A stretch of DNA of 64,000 nucleotides from Scandinavium sp051650185 (GTDB lineage Bacteria; Pseudomonadota; Gammaproteobacteria; Enterobacterales; Enterobacteriaceae), in the NCBI RefSeq assembly GCF_051650185.1, contig NZ_JBOFIN010000094.1:69913-133912 (forward strand). Reading direction: 5' to 3'. This document shows, in pieces, positions 1 to 7,586 of this stretch (position 1 is its first letter; every line of letters begins with the position of its first letter). Made by a program: the position numbers and the translations under genes. The notes below the pieces were generated by a model. That model saw nothing but the letters and a program-made list of their open reading frames with translations, was not told the origin of the DNA and searched no databases.

Positions 1-160
1 TTTCTGGCTGTGGATCACGGCGGTTATTTTCAGTAGGTTATAGAAAGTTTGTTACCGTTTTATTTTTCCGGGCGCTTCGCCTCTCAGCCACTGCATGCGG
101 CCAGGGACGGAACCCGACGTTTTAACAAACCATCATTACTCTCCGATGGAAGGGAAAACT

Positions 161-1690
161 ATGCGTATTGCAGTACCTAAAGAGACGCTGGCCCTTGAAA
201 CCCGAGTGGCAGCCACACCGAAAACGGTGGAACAATTGCTGAAGCTCGGTTTCACGGTCGCCATTGAAAGCGGGGCGGGCAAGCTTGCGAGCTTCGAAGA
301 TCGCGCCTTTACCGAAGCGGGCGCAGAGGTGGTCAGCGCGGCAGAAATCTGGCAGTCCGAAATTATTCTGAAGGTGAATGCGCCGACTGAAGCAGAAATT
401 GCGCTGCTAAACCCGGGCACCACGCTGATAAGCTTTATCTGGCCAGCCCAGAACCCTGAGCTGATGGCGAAACTGGCCGAGCGTCAAATTAACGTGATGG
501 CGATGGATTCCGTGCCGCGTATTTCCCGTGCGCAGTCGCTGGATGCCCTGAGCTCAATGGCTAACATCGCCGGCTATCGCGCGATAGTGGAAGCCGCTCA
601 CGAATTCGGCCGCTTCTTCACCGGGCAAATCACTGCGGCAGGTAAAGTGCCGCCAGCCAAAGTAATGGTCATCGGTGCTGGCGTGGCCGGTCTGGCTGCC
701 ATTGGCGCTGCCAACAGCCTCGGCGCCATAGTGCGTGCCTTCGACACTCGTCCGGAAGTCAAAGAGCAAGTGCAAAGTATGGGCGCGGAATTCCTCGAAC
801 TGGATTTCGAAGAGGAAGCAGGCAGCGGCGATGGCTATGCCAAAGTGATGTCCGAAGCGTTCATTAAAGCCGAAATGGCGCTCTTTGCTGCCCAGGCGAA
901 AGAGGTCGATATCATCGTCACCACGGCGCTGATCCCAGGGAAACCAGCACCAAAACTGATTACCCGCGAAATGGTCGATTCCATGACGCCGGGCAGTGTG
1001 GTTGTTGACCTGGCTGCGCAAAACGGCGGTAACTGCGAATACACCGTGCCGGGCGAAGTCTTTACCACGCCTAATGGTGTGAAAGTGATCGGTTATACCG
1101 ATCTGGCCGGGCGTCTGCCGACGCAGTCTTCTCAGCTTTACGGCACCAACCTGGTGAACTTGCTGAAACTGCTGTGCAAAGAGAAAGACGGCAACATTAC
1201 TATCGATTTCGATGATGTGGTTATCCGCGGCGTGACCGTGGTGCGTGAAGGTGAAATCACCTGGCCTGCGCCACCGATTCAGGTTTCTGCCCAGCCGAAA
1301 GCCGCTGCAAAAGTTGAGGCTGAACCTGTCGAACCGGCAAAACCGGCTTCTCCATGGCGTAAATATGCGCTGATGGCGCTGGCTATTATTCTGTTCGGTT
1401 GGCTGGCTGACGTGGCACCGAAAGAATTCCTCGGTCACTTCACTGTCTTCGCGCTTTCCTGTGTTGTGGGCTATTACGTGGTGTGGAACGTGTCGCATGC
1501 GCTGCATACGCCATTGATGTCGGTGACGAACGCCATTTCCGGGATCATCGTGGTCGGTGCTTTGCTGCAAATTGGGCACGGCGGATGGGTGAGCTTCCTG
1601 AGCTTCATCGCCGTACTGATTGCCAGCATCAATATTTTCGGTGGCTTCACCGTGACTCAGCGCATGCTGAAAATGTTCCGCAAAGGGTAA
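161..1690 (+). CDS. pntA: NAD(P) transhydrogenase alpha subunit PntA
   Basis: Alpha subunit of the proton-translocating inner-membrane transhydrogenase, which uses the proton gradient to drive hydride transfer from NADH to NADP+. At 509 residues it matches the E. coli protein nearly end to end. It has the NAD(H)-binding dI domain (GAGVAGLAAIGAANSLGA near residue 170), a variable Pro/Ala/Glu-rich linker near residue 400, and hydrophobic helices in the last 100 residues. An upstream in-frame ATG at 95 exists. The ATG at 161 is preferred because it follows an AGGGA ribosome site and gives the family N-terminus MRIAVPKE. pntB follows after 10 bases, so the two form one operon. Confidence 0.97.
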   Translation: MRIAVPKETLALETRVAATPKTVEQLLKLGFTVAIESGAGKLASFEDRAFTEAGAEVVSAAEIWQSEIILKVNAPTEAEIALLNPGTTLISFIWPAQNPELMAKLAERQINVMAMDSVPRISRAQSLDALSSMANIAGYRAIVEAAHEFGRFFTGQITAAGKVPPAKVMVIGAGVAGLAAIGAANSLGAIVRAFDTRPEVKEQVQSMGAEFLELDFEEEAGSGDGYAKVMSEAFIKAEMALFAAQAKEVDIIVTTALIPGKPAPKLITREMVDSMTPGSVVVDLAAQNGGNCEYTVPGEVFTTPNGVKVIGYTDLAGRLPTQSSQLYGTNLVNLLKLLCKEKDGNITIDFDDVVIRGVTVVREGEITWPAPPIQVSAQPKAAAKVEAEPVEPAKPASPWRKYALMALAIILFGWLADVAPKEFLGHFTVFALSCVVGYYVVWNVSHALHTPLMSVTNAISGIIVVGALLQIGHGGWVSFLSFIAVLIASINIFGGFTVTQRMLKMFRKG

Positions 1691-1700
1691 GGGGTAACAC

Positions 1701-3089
1701 ATGTCTGGAGGATTAGTTACAGCTGCATACATTGTTGCCGCGATCCTGTTTATTTTCAGTCTGGCGGGGCTTTCAAAGCACGAAACCTCGCAGCAAGGGA
1801 ACTATTTCGGTATCGCCGGGATGGCGATTGCGCTGATTGCCACCATTTTCGGGCCAGAAACCGGCAACGTCGCGTGGATTCTGGTTGCGATGATTATCGG
1901 CGGCGCGATTGGTATTCGTCTGGCGAAACGTGTCGAAATGACCGAAATGCCTGAGCTGGTAGCGGTGCTGCACAGCTTCGTCGGTCTGGCGGCGGTGCTG
2001 GTGGGCTTTAACAGCTACCTGTATCACGAACCGGGTCTGGAGCCGATTCTGGTCAACATTCACCTGACCGAAGTGTTCCTCGGCATCTTCATTGGTGCAG
2101 TGACCTTCACCGGGTCTATCGTGGCGTTCGGCAAACTGCGCGGGAAGATCTCTTCTAAGCCGCTGATGCTGCCAAATCGTCACAAGATGAACCTCGCGGC
2201 GTTGGTGGTTTCCTTCCTGCTGATGGTGGTGTTTGTTCGTACTGAAAGCACTGGCCTGCAGGTGATGGCGCTGCTGATCATGACCGTAATTGCCCTGGCG
2301 TTTGGCTGGCATCTGGTGGCCTCCATCGGTGGCGCAGATATGCCTGTCGTGGTGTCGATGCTGAACTCCTATTCCGGTTGGGCTGCTGCGGCGGCAGGTT
2401 TCATGCTGAGCAACGACCTGCTGATCGTCACTGGTGCGCTGGTCGGTTCTTCGGGTGCCATTCTGTCGTACATCATGTGTAAGGCGATGAACCGTTCGTT
2501 CTTCAGCGTTATTGCGGGTGGTTTCGGTACGGATGGATCGTCTACCGGCGCAGATGAAGAAGTCGGCGAGCACCGTGAAATCAGTGCAGAAGATACCGCT
2601 GATATGCTGAAAAACTCTCAGTCGGTGATCATCACCCCGGGCTATGGCATGGCAGTGGCGCAGGCACAATATCCGGTAGCTGAAATCACCGAGAAGCTGC
2701 GTGCTCGTGGTATCAAAGTGCGCTTTGGTATTCACCCGGTTGCGGGCCGTCTGCCAGGGCACATGAACGTGCTGCTGGCGGAAGCCAAAGTACCTTACGA
2801 CATCGTGCTGGAAATGGATGAAATCAACGATGATTTCAGCGACACCGACACCGTGCTGGTGATTGGCGCGAACGACACCGTGAACCCGGCGGCGCTCGAC
2901 GATCCGAAGAGCCCAATTGCCGGCATGCCAGTGCTGGAAGTATGGAAGGCGCAGAACGTTATTGTCTTCAAACGCTCCATGAATACCGGCTACGCAGGCG
3001 TCCAGAACCCGCTGTTCTTTAAGGACAACACCCACATGCTGTTTGGCGATGCTAAAGCCAGCGTGGATGCGATTCTGAAAGCGCTGTAA
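1701..3089 (+). CDS. pntB: NAD(P) transhydrogenase beta subunit PntB
   Basis: Beta subunit of the membrane transhydrogenase. It supplies most of the proton-channel helices and the NADP(H)-binding dIII domain. The length of 462 residues equals E. coli PntB. The first 260 residues are largely membrane-spanning. The C-terminal third carries the NADP-binding loop GYGMAVAQAQ near residue 315 and the conserved IHPVAGRLPGHMNVLLAEA stretch. It is co-transcribed with pntA, and a strong intrinsic terminator lies just after its stop. Confidence 0.97.
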   Translation: MSGGLVTAAYIVAAILFIFSLAGLSKHETSQQGNYFGIAGMAIALIATIFGPETGNVAWILVAMIIGGAIGIRLAKRVEMTEMPELVAVLHSFVGLAAVLVGFNSYLYHEPGLEPILVNIHLTEVFLGIFIGAVTFTGSIVAFGKLRGKISSKPLMLPNRHKMNLAALVVSFLLMVVFVRTESTGLQVMALLIMTVIALAFGWHLVASIGGADMPVVVSMLNSYSGWAAAAAGFMLSNDLLIVTGALVGSSGAILSYIMCKAMNRSFFSVIAGGFGTDGSSTGADEEVGEHREISAEDTADMLKNSQSVIITPGYGMAVAQAQYPVAEITEKLRARGIKVRFGIHPVAGRLPGHMNVLLAEAKVPYDIVLEMDEINDDFSDTDTVLVIGANDTVNPAALDDPKSPIAGMPVLEVWKAQNVIVFKRSMNTGYAGVQNPLFFKDNTHMLFGDAKASVDAILKAL

Positions 3090-3112
3090 TCCGTCATTTT
3101 TTGATGCTTAAA

Positions 3113-3145
3113 GCCGTCTTCCGGTAAAAGGAAGACGGCTTTTTT
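3113..3145 (+). terminator. Rho-independent terminator of pntAB
   Basis: GCCGTCTTCC and GGAAGACGGC form a perfect 10-bp stem with a 7-base loop, followed by a run of six T. It starts 23 bases after the pntB stop and ends the operon before leuE. Confidence 0.93.
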
Positions 3146-3197
3146 GTTATGATGGCGGTCACATTTCGAAGCAGGCTGCAGCAAAAGGGAGAGCAGG

Positions 3198-3836
3198 GTG
3201 TTTTCAGATTTTGGTGTACTGAATTACTGGACCTATCTGGTCGGGGCGATTTTTATCATTCTGGTGCCTGGGCCAAACACGTTCTTCGTGCTTAAAACAA
3301 GTGCGGCGTATGGCATTCGTACCGGCTATCTCGCGGCGCTGGCCGTGTTTATTGGCGATGCCGTGCTGATGTTTCTCTCTTATGCGGGCGTCGCGACGCT
3401 GATTAAAACCACGCCTGTGCTGTTCAATATTGTGCGCTACCTTGGCGCGTTTTATCTGCTGTATCTCGGCGTGAAAATGCTGTGGTCGGTCATCAAACAG
3501 CAGGGCGGCCAGCATGAACATTCCACCGATCAGCGCAGCACCATCTTCAAACGCGCGCTAACGCTGAGCCTGACGAATCCGAAAGCCATTCTGTTCTACG
3601 TGTCGTTTTTCGTGCAGTTCATCGACGTTCACGCCACCACGCCGGGTCTGGCATTCCTGATCCTCGCGGTCACGCTGGAGATGGTCAGCTTTATCTACCT
3701 GAGTTTCCTGATTGTGTCAGGTACGCTTGTGACACGCTTCGTAGGTAGCCGCAAGAAGCTGGTCAAGCTTGGCAACAGTTTGATTGGCTTAGTCTTCGTC
3801 GGGTTTGCTGCTCGTCTCGCTTCTCTGCAGTCGTAA
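3198..3836 (+). CDS. leuE: Leucine efflux protein, LysE/RhtB family
   Basis: Inner-membrane amino-acid exporter. The length of 212 residues is that of E. coli LeuE, and it shares recognisable family segments: NYWTYLVGAIFIILVPGPNT at the N-terminus, the middle LTNPKAILFYVSFFVQFID, and the end GLVFVGFAARLASLQS. About six hydrophobic helices are visible. The start is a GTG preceded by a GAGCAGGG ribosome site. It is a single-gene unit: a terminator precedes it and a hairpin follows. The known role in E. coli is leucine export; substrate identity here is by homology. Confidence 0.93.
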   Translation: MFSDFGVLNYWTYLVGAIFIILVPGPNTFFVLKTSAAYGIRTGYLAALAVFIGDAVLMFLSYAGVATLIKTTPVLFNIVRYLGAFYLLYLGVKMLWSVIKQQGGQHEHSTDQRSTIFKRALTLSLTNPKAILFYVSFFVQFIDVHATTPGLAFLILAVTLEMVSFIYLSFLIVSGTLVTRFVGSRKKLVKLGNSLIGLVFVGFAARLASLQS

Positions 3837-3845
3837 AAATAAAAA

Positions 3846-3868
3846 GATGCTGGTCAGCGACCAGCATC
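3846..3868. terminator. Bidirectional hairpin between leuE and the small reverse gene
   Basis: GATGCTGGTC and GACCAGCATC form a perfect 10-bp stem with a 3-base loop. Only TT follows on the plus strand. The left flank AAAATAAAAA would give a T-rich tail on the minus strand, so it may serve the reverse-strand small gene as well as leuE. Confidence 0.75.
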
Positions 3869-3897
3869 TTCACGTCACCACCCGGGTTTCACCTCAG

Positions 3898-4092
3898 TCA
3901 TTCGTTAGCCTTTCCTGTTATCTTTTCTATCAATGCGTTCGCCTCACTCTGCTTTACGCAATAGGTTTTGCCGGTTCGGGTTGCCGAAGCGTTGAGACAT
4001 CCGCTCTCGCTGCCGTAGGCACCAATCACTGCGGCCTGGTTCATGTCATTGTTCAGCGAAACAATAAGGATGAGATAATAAAGAGAAGTCAT
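3898..4092 (-). CDS. Small protein, possibly DUF1482 (YebW-like)
   Basis: A 64-residue reading frame from an internal ATG; a longer version starts at 4113. The layout is a short hydrophobic opening (LYYLILIVSLNND), then VIGAYGSESGCL and GKTYCV with two cysteines. This resembles the DUF1482 pattern (hydrophobic start, V-x-Y, then spaced cysteines), but the match is loose and no convincing ribosome site is seen for either start. A shared hairpin lies after its stop. Function unknown; it could be a chance frame. Confidence 0.45.
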   Translation of the reverse strand: MTSLYYLILIVSLNNDMNQAAVIGAYGSESGCLNASATRTGKTYCVKQSEANALIEKITGKANE

Positions 4093-4241
4093 AGTAAGAG
4101 GACAAACATCCATTCTGTCTATCGAAAGTGGTGAGCGGCAGTGTAGCGCTACCGCTTATCCGGCGTGCAGTCCATATCCGGATACTCCTTCATGAAAATT
4201 ATCATTGCATATAAACAGATATTCAGAAGTTATTAATGTGA

Positions 4242-4263
4242 TAGTATACCCCCCTACAGTATA
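4242..4263. promoter_or_regulatory. FrmR operator overlapping the frmRA promoter
   Basis: AGTATACCCCCCTACAGTA is a near-palindrome of AGTATA and TAC-AGTATA around a run of six C. This is the C/G-tract operator type known for the RcnR/FrmR family. It lies directly upstream of the frmR ribosome site, so FrmR should repress its own operon until formaldehyde modifies it. Confidence 0.75.
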
Positions 4264-4274
4264 TGGAGGGCGCA

Positions 4275-4550
4275 ATGCCGCATTCACCTGAAGACAAAAA
4301 GCGTGCTTTGACGCGGGTTCGTCGCATTCGCGGGCAGGTTGAAGCACTCGAACGGGCGCTGGAGTCTGGCGAGCCGTGTCTCACCATTTTGCAACAGATC
4401 GCCGCTATTCGTGGGGCTACCAATGGCCTGATGGGCGAAATGGTGGAAATGCACCTGAAAGATGAGCTGGTGGCGGGCGAAACCACTGAGGATCAGCGCG
4501 CTGTTCGCATGGCGGAAGTCGGCCATCTGCTACGATCGTATTTAAAATAA
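4275..4550 (+). CDS. frmR: Formaldehyde-responsive repressor FrmR
   Basis: DUF156/CsoR-family all-helical repressor that senses formaldehyde and represses frmRA. The 91 residues match E. coli FrmR in length. Pro2 (MPHSPEDKK) and Cys35 (ESGEPCLTIL), the residues known to be crosslinked by formaldehyde in E. coli FrmR, are present. An in-frame ATG at 4263 is rejected: the ATG at 4275 follows GGAGGG and restores the proline at position 2 needed for sensing. frmA starts 25 bases after the stop. Confidence 0.94.
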   Translation: MPHSPEDKKRALTRVRRIRGQVEALERALESGEPCLTILQQIAAIRGATNGLMGEMVEMHLKDELVAGETTEDQRAVRMAEVGHLLRSYLK

Positions 4551-4575
4551 CTGACAACAAGGGAAGAGACGGAAG

Positions 4576-5694
4576 ATGAAATCACGTGCTGCAGTTGCGT
4601 TTGGCCCAGGCCAGCCGCTGAAAATTGTTGAAATCGACGTCGCACCGCCGAAAAAGGGCGAAGTGCTGGTGAAAATCACCCACACCGGCGTGTGTCATAC
4701 CGATGCTTTTACGCTGTCGGGCGATGATCCGGAAGGCGTATTCCCGGCTGTGTTAGGTCATGAAGGGGGTGGCGTGGTGGTTGAAGTCGGTGACGGTGTC
4801 ACAAGTCTGAAACCTGGCGATCATGTTATCCCGCTGTACACCGCCGAATGCCGCGAATGTAAGTTCTGTAAATCCGGTAAAACCAACCTCTGTCAGGCGG
4901 TTCGCGCGACCCAGGGCAAAGGCTTGATGCCAGACGGCACCACGCGTTTCTCCTACAACGGTGAGCCGATTTATCACTACATGGGCACCAGCACCTTCAG
5001 CGAATACACCGTGGTGGCAGAGATTTCACTCGCCAAAGTCAACCCACAGGCTCCGCTGGATAAAGTTTGTCTGCTGGGCTGCGGCGTAACGACCGGTATC
5101 GGTGCGGTTCACAACACGGCAAAAGTGAAAGAAGGCGATACCGTCGCGGTATTTGGCCTGGGCGGTATCGGTCTGGCGGTGATTCAGGGCGCGGTTCAGG
5201 CGAAAGCAGGCCGTATTCTGGCCATCGACACCAACCCGGAAAAATTCAAACTGGCGGGTGAAATGGGCGCGACCGATTTCATCAACCCGAAAGACTACGA
5301 CAAACCGGTTCAGGACGTGATCGTCGAACTGACCGACGGCGGCGTGGACTTCAGCTTTGAGTGCATCGGTAACGTTAATGTGATGCGTGCGGCGCTGGAA
5401 TGCTGCCACAAAGGCTGGGGCGAAAGCGTGATTATCGGCGTCGCAGGCGCGGGTCAGGAAATCAAAACCCGTCCGTTCCAGCTGGTGACAGGCCGCGTGT
5501 GGCGTGGTTCTGCATTTGGCGGCGTGAAAGGGCGCACCCAGTTGCCGGGCATGGTGGAAGACGCGATGGCGGGCAAAATTAACCTCGATCCGTTTATCAC
5601 TCACCGTCTGCCGCTCGATCAGATTAACGAAGCCTTTGATCTGATGCATGAAGGCAAATCTATCCGCACCGTTATCCATTTCGGCGATAACTAA
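4576..5694 (+). CDS. frmA: S-(hydroxymethyl)glutathione dehydrogenase (class III ADH)
   Basis: Zinc, NAD-dependent enzyme that oxidises the glutathione adduct of formaldehyde to S-formylglutathione; the family also reduces S-nitrosoglutathione. It has 372 residues. Visible are the catalytic-zinc segment GVCHTDAFTLSG with GHEGGGVV, the structural-zinc cysteines CRECKFCKSGKTNLC, and the nucleotide-binding GLGGIGLAVIQGA. It is the second gene of frmRA. The usual third gene, S-formylglutathione hydrolase frmB, is absent: a hairpin and then a chemoreceptor follow. Confidence 0.96.
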   Translation: MKSRAAVAFGPGQPLKIVEIDVAPPKKGEVLVKITHTGVCHTDAFTLSGDDPEGVFPAVLGHEGGGVVVEVGDGVTSLKPGDHVIPLYTAECRECKFCKSGKTNLCQAVRATQGKGLMPDGTTRFSYNGEPIYHYMGTSTFSEYTVVAEISLAKVNPQAPLDKVCLLGCGVTTGIGAVHNTAKVKEGDTVAVFGLGGIGLAVIQGAVQAKAGRILAIDTNPEKFKLAGEMGATDFINPKDYDKPVQDVIVELTDGGVDFSFECIGNVNVMRAALECCHKGWGESVIIGVAGAGQEIKTRPFQLVTGRVWRGSAFGGVKGRTQLPGMVEDAMAGKINLDPFITHRLPLDQINEAFDLMHEGKSIRTVIHFGDN

Positions 5695-5701
5695 GCCTCG
5701 G

Positions 5702-5726
5702 GCCAGCGGGTCATACCGCTGGCTTT
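5702..5726 (+). terminator. Hairpin after frmA
   Basis: GCCAGCGG and CCGCTGGC form an 8-bp stem with a 6-base loop, followed by TTT. It starts 7 bases after the frmA stop and fits a weak intrinsic terminator. Confidence 0.7.
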
Positions 5727-5770
5727 AACGCGAATTGTCCAAAGTGTGACCGGTGTAGCGCTTTTACCGG

Positions 5771-5797
5771 TAAGCAATCTCCCAATCAGGCCGATGA
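5771..5797 (+). promoter_or_regulatory. Sigma-28 (FliA) flagellar promoter of the chemoreceptor gene
   Basis: TAAGCAAT, 11 bases, then GCCGATGA. This matches the FliA consensus TAAAGTTT-N11-GCCGATAA closely, with an exact spacer. Transcription would start near 5805. That leaves no room for a leader before the GTG at 5813 and supports the ATG at 5849 as the gene start. Confidence 0.85.
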
Positions 5798-5848
5798 CAA
5801 TCTTACGGGCGTGTGAGTACGCCTCTTACAATAAGAGAGTCGAGAGCC

Positions 5849-7540
5849 ATGGAAAAATCAGCCGCAGGGCTTAAGCCGCAAACTGTCAGTTTCTTACATC
5901 ACATTCGTCTGGTTCCGCTGTTCACCTCCATTCTTGGCGGTATCCTGCTGCTGTTCGCGTTAAGTTCAGGTCTTGCGGGCTACTTCCTGCTGCAGGCGGA
6001 CAGGGATCAGCGCGACGTCACCAAAGAGCTGGAAGTCCGTATGGGGCTTTCCAACAGTTCGAACCATCTTCGTACTGCACGTATCAACATGATCCACGCC
6101 GGGGCCGCCAGCCGTATTGCCGAAATGGATGACATGAAGCGCAATATCGCCGAAGCCGAACAGCGGATTAAAGAGTCTCAGGAAGGCTTTAAGCAGTATG
6201 TGAATCGTGACGTGAAAACCCCGGCTGATGAAGCCCTGGAGGGTGAAATCAATAAGCGCTTCAACGATTACGTCGCCGGTTTGCAGCCAATGCTGAAATA
6301 CGCCAAAAACGGCATGTTTGAAGCCATTATCAACCACGAAAACGAACATGCGCGTCAGCTGGATTCGGCCTATAACGACGTGCTGACTAAGGTCATTCAG
6401 ATCCGCAGCGATCGTGCTCGTCATCTGACCGAAACCGCGCACAGCCGCACGCAAATGGGGTTAGCCTTTATGGTTGGCGCGTTTGCCTTTGCGCTGGTCT
6501 TAACGCTGTTAACTTTCGTCGCCCTGCGCCGCACGGTGATTAATCCACTGAAACGCGCCTTGCACCGCATCGAACAAATTGCCGATGGCGATTTAACCCT
6601 CGCTGATGAACCTACCGGACGCAGTGAAATCGGCAAACTGAGCTTCGACTTGCAAAAAATGCAGCACGCACTGGCCGACACCGTGGGAACGGTACGTCAA
6701 GGCACCGAAGAAATTTACCGTGGCACCAGTGAAATTTCCGCAGGTAACACCGATCTCTCTTCACGCACAGAACAGCAAGCAGCCGCCATCGAAGAAACGG
6801 CCGCCAGCATGGAACAGCTCACCGCGACGGTGAAACAGAACGCTGATAACGCACACCATGCCAGCAAACTGGCGGAAGATGCTTCCGGCAAAGCGACGCG
6901 CGGCGGGCAGATTGTCTCTGGCGTGGTCTCTACCATGGGCAACATTTCAGCCAGCTCGAAGAAAATCTCTGAGATCACTGCGGTGATTAACAGCATCGCC
7001 TTCCAGACCAACATTCTGGCGCTGAATGCCGCGGTTGAAGCGGCACGTGCGGGTGAGCAAGGCCGTGGCTTTGCGGTGGTCGCCAGTGAAGTTCGCACGC
7101 TGGCAAGCCGTAGTGCTCAGGCCGCGAAAGAGATTGAAGGGCTGATCAGTGAGTCCGTCACGCTGATTGAGCGCGGCTCTGGTGAAGTGGTCGCGGCGGG
7201 CAGCACCATGAGTGAAATCGTCGATGCCGTAAAACGTGTCACCGACATCATGCTGGAAATTGCGGCGGCCTCCGACGAACAGAGCCGTGGCATTTTGCAG
7301 GTGAGCCAGGCGATCACTGAAATGGACAATGTCACCCAACAGAACGCCTCGCTGGTGGAAGAGGCTTCAGCCGCAGCCGGTTCGCTGGAAGAGCAGGCGG
7401 CACGCCTGACCGAAGCGGTGGGGGCGTTTCGTCTTCAGCACGCAAGCAAAGTGAACGCCTCGCCGGTTCAGCATACCAGTACTACCTATGTGCCTCAGCG
7501 CCCGGCGCTGGCTGAAGGGGATAACTGGGAAACGTTCTGA
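5849..7540 (+). CDS. Methyl-accepting chemotaxis protein (Tsr/Tar class)
   Basis: Transmembrane chemoreceptor of 563 residues. In order: a transmembrane helix near residues 25-50, a periplasmic four-helix TarH-type sensor to about 195, a second membrane helix, a HAMP domain, then the coiled-coil signalling domain. The highly conserved tip INSIAFQTNILALNAAVEAA is intact. The C-terminus is NWETF, the pentapeptide that tethers CheR and CheB, so this is a high-abundance-type receptor. The ligand cannot be told from sequence. It is a single gene with its own FliA promoter and a terminator. Confidence 0.94.
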   Translation: MEKSAAGLKPQTVSFLHHIRLVPLFTSILGGILLLFALSSGLAGYFLLQADRDQRDVTKELEVRMGLSNSSNHLRTARINMIHAGAASRIAEMDDMKRNIAEAEQRIKESQEGFKQYVNRDVKTPADEALEGEINKRFNDYVAGLQPMLKYAKNGMFEAIINHENEHARQLDSAYNDVLTKVIQIRSDRARHLTETAHSRTQMGLAFMVGAFAFALVLTLLTFVALRRTVINPLKRALHRIEQIADGDLTLADEPTGRSEIGKLSFDLQKMQHALADTVGTVRQGTEEIYRGTSEISAGNTDLSSRTEQQAAAIEETAASMEQLTATVKQNADNAHHASKLAEDASGKATRGGQIVSGVVSTMGNISASSKKISEITAVINSIAFQTNILALNAAVEAARAGEQGRGFAVVASEVRTLASRSAQAAKEIEGLISESVTLIERGSGEVVAAGSTMSEIVDAVKRVTDIMLEIAAASDEQSRGILQVSQAITEMDNVTQQNASLVEEASAAAGSLEEQAARLTEAVGAFRLQHASKVNASPVQHTSTTYVPQRPALAEGDNWETF

Positions 7541-7562
7541 TTAGAACGAGTAAGGCTGAAAA

Positions 7563-7586
7563 AGGGACCGCAAGGTCCCTTTGTTT
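7563..7586. terminator. Terminator between the convergent chemoreceptor and PQQ dehydrogenase genes
   Basis: AGGGACC and GGTCCCT form a 7-bp stem with a GCAA tetraloop, then TTGTTTTT. A-rich sequence on the other side allows use in both directions. Confidence 0.85.

Noticed and set aside
554..1732. 392-codon open frame antisense to pntA
   Set aside because: It lies entirely opposite a conserved gene and its product is rich in His, Arg and Gln, as expected for the antisense of a high-G+C coding region.
1773..3035. 420-codon open frame antisense to pntB
   Set aside because: Same reasons: a shadow of pntB with no recognisable domain or ribosome site.
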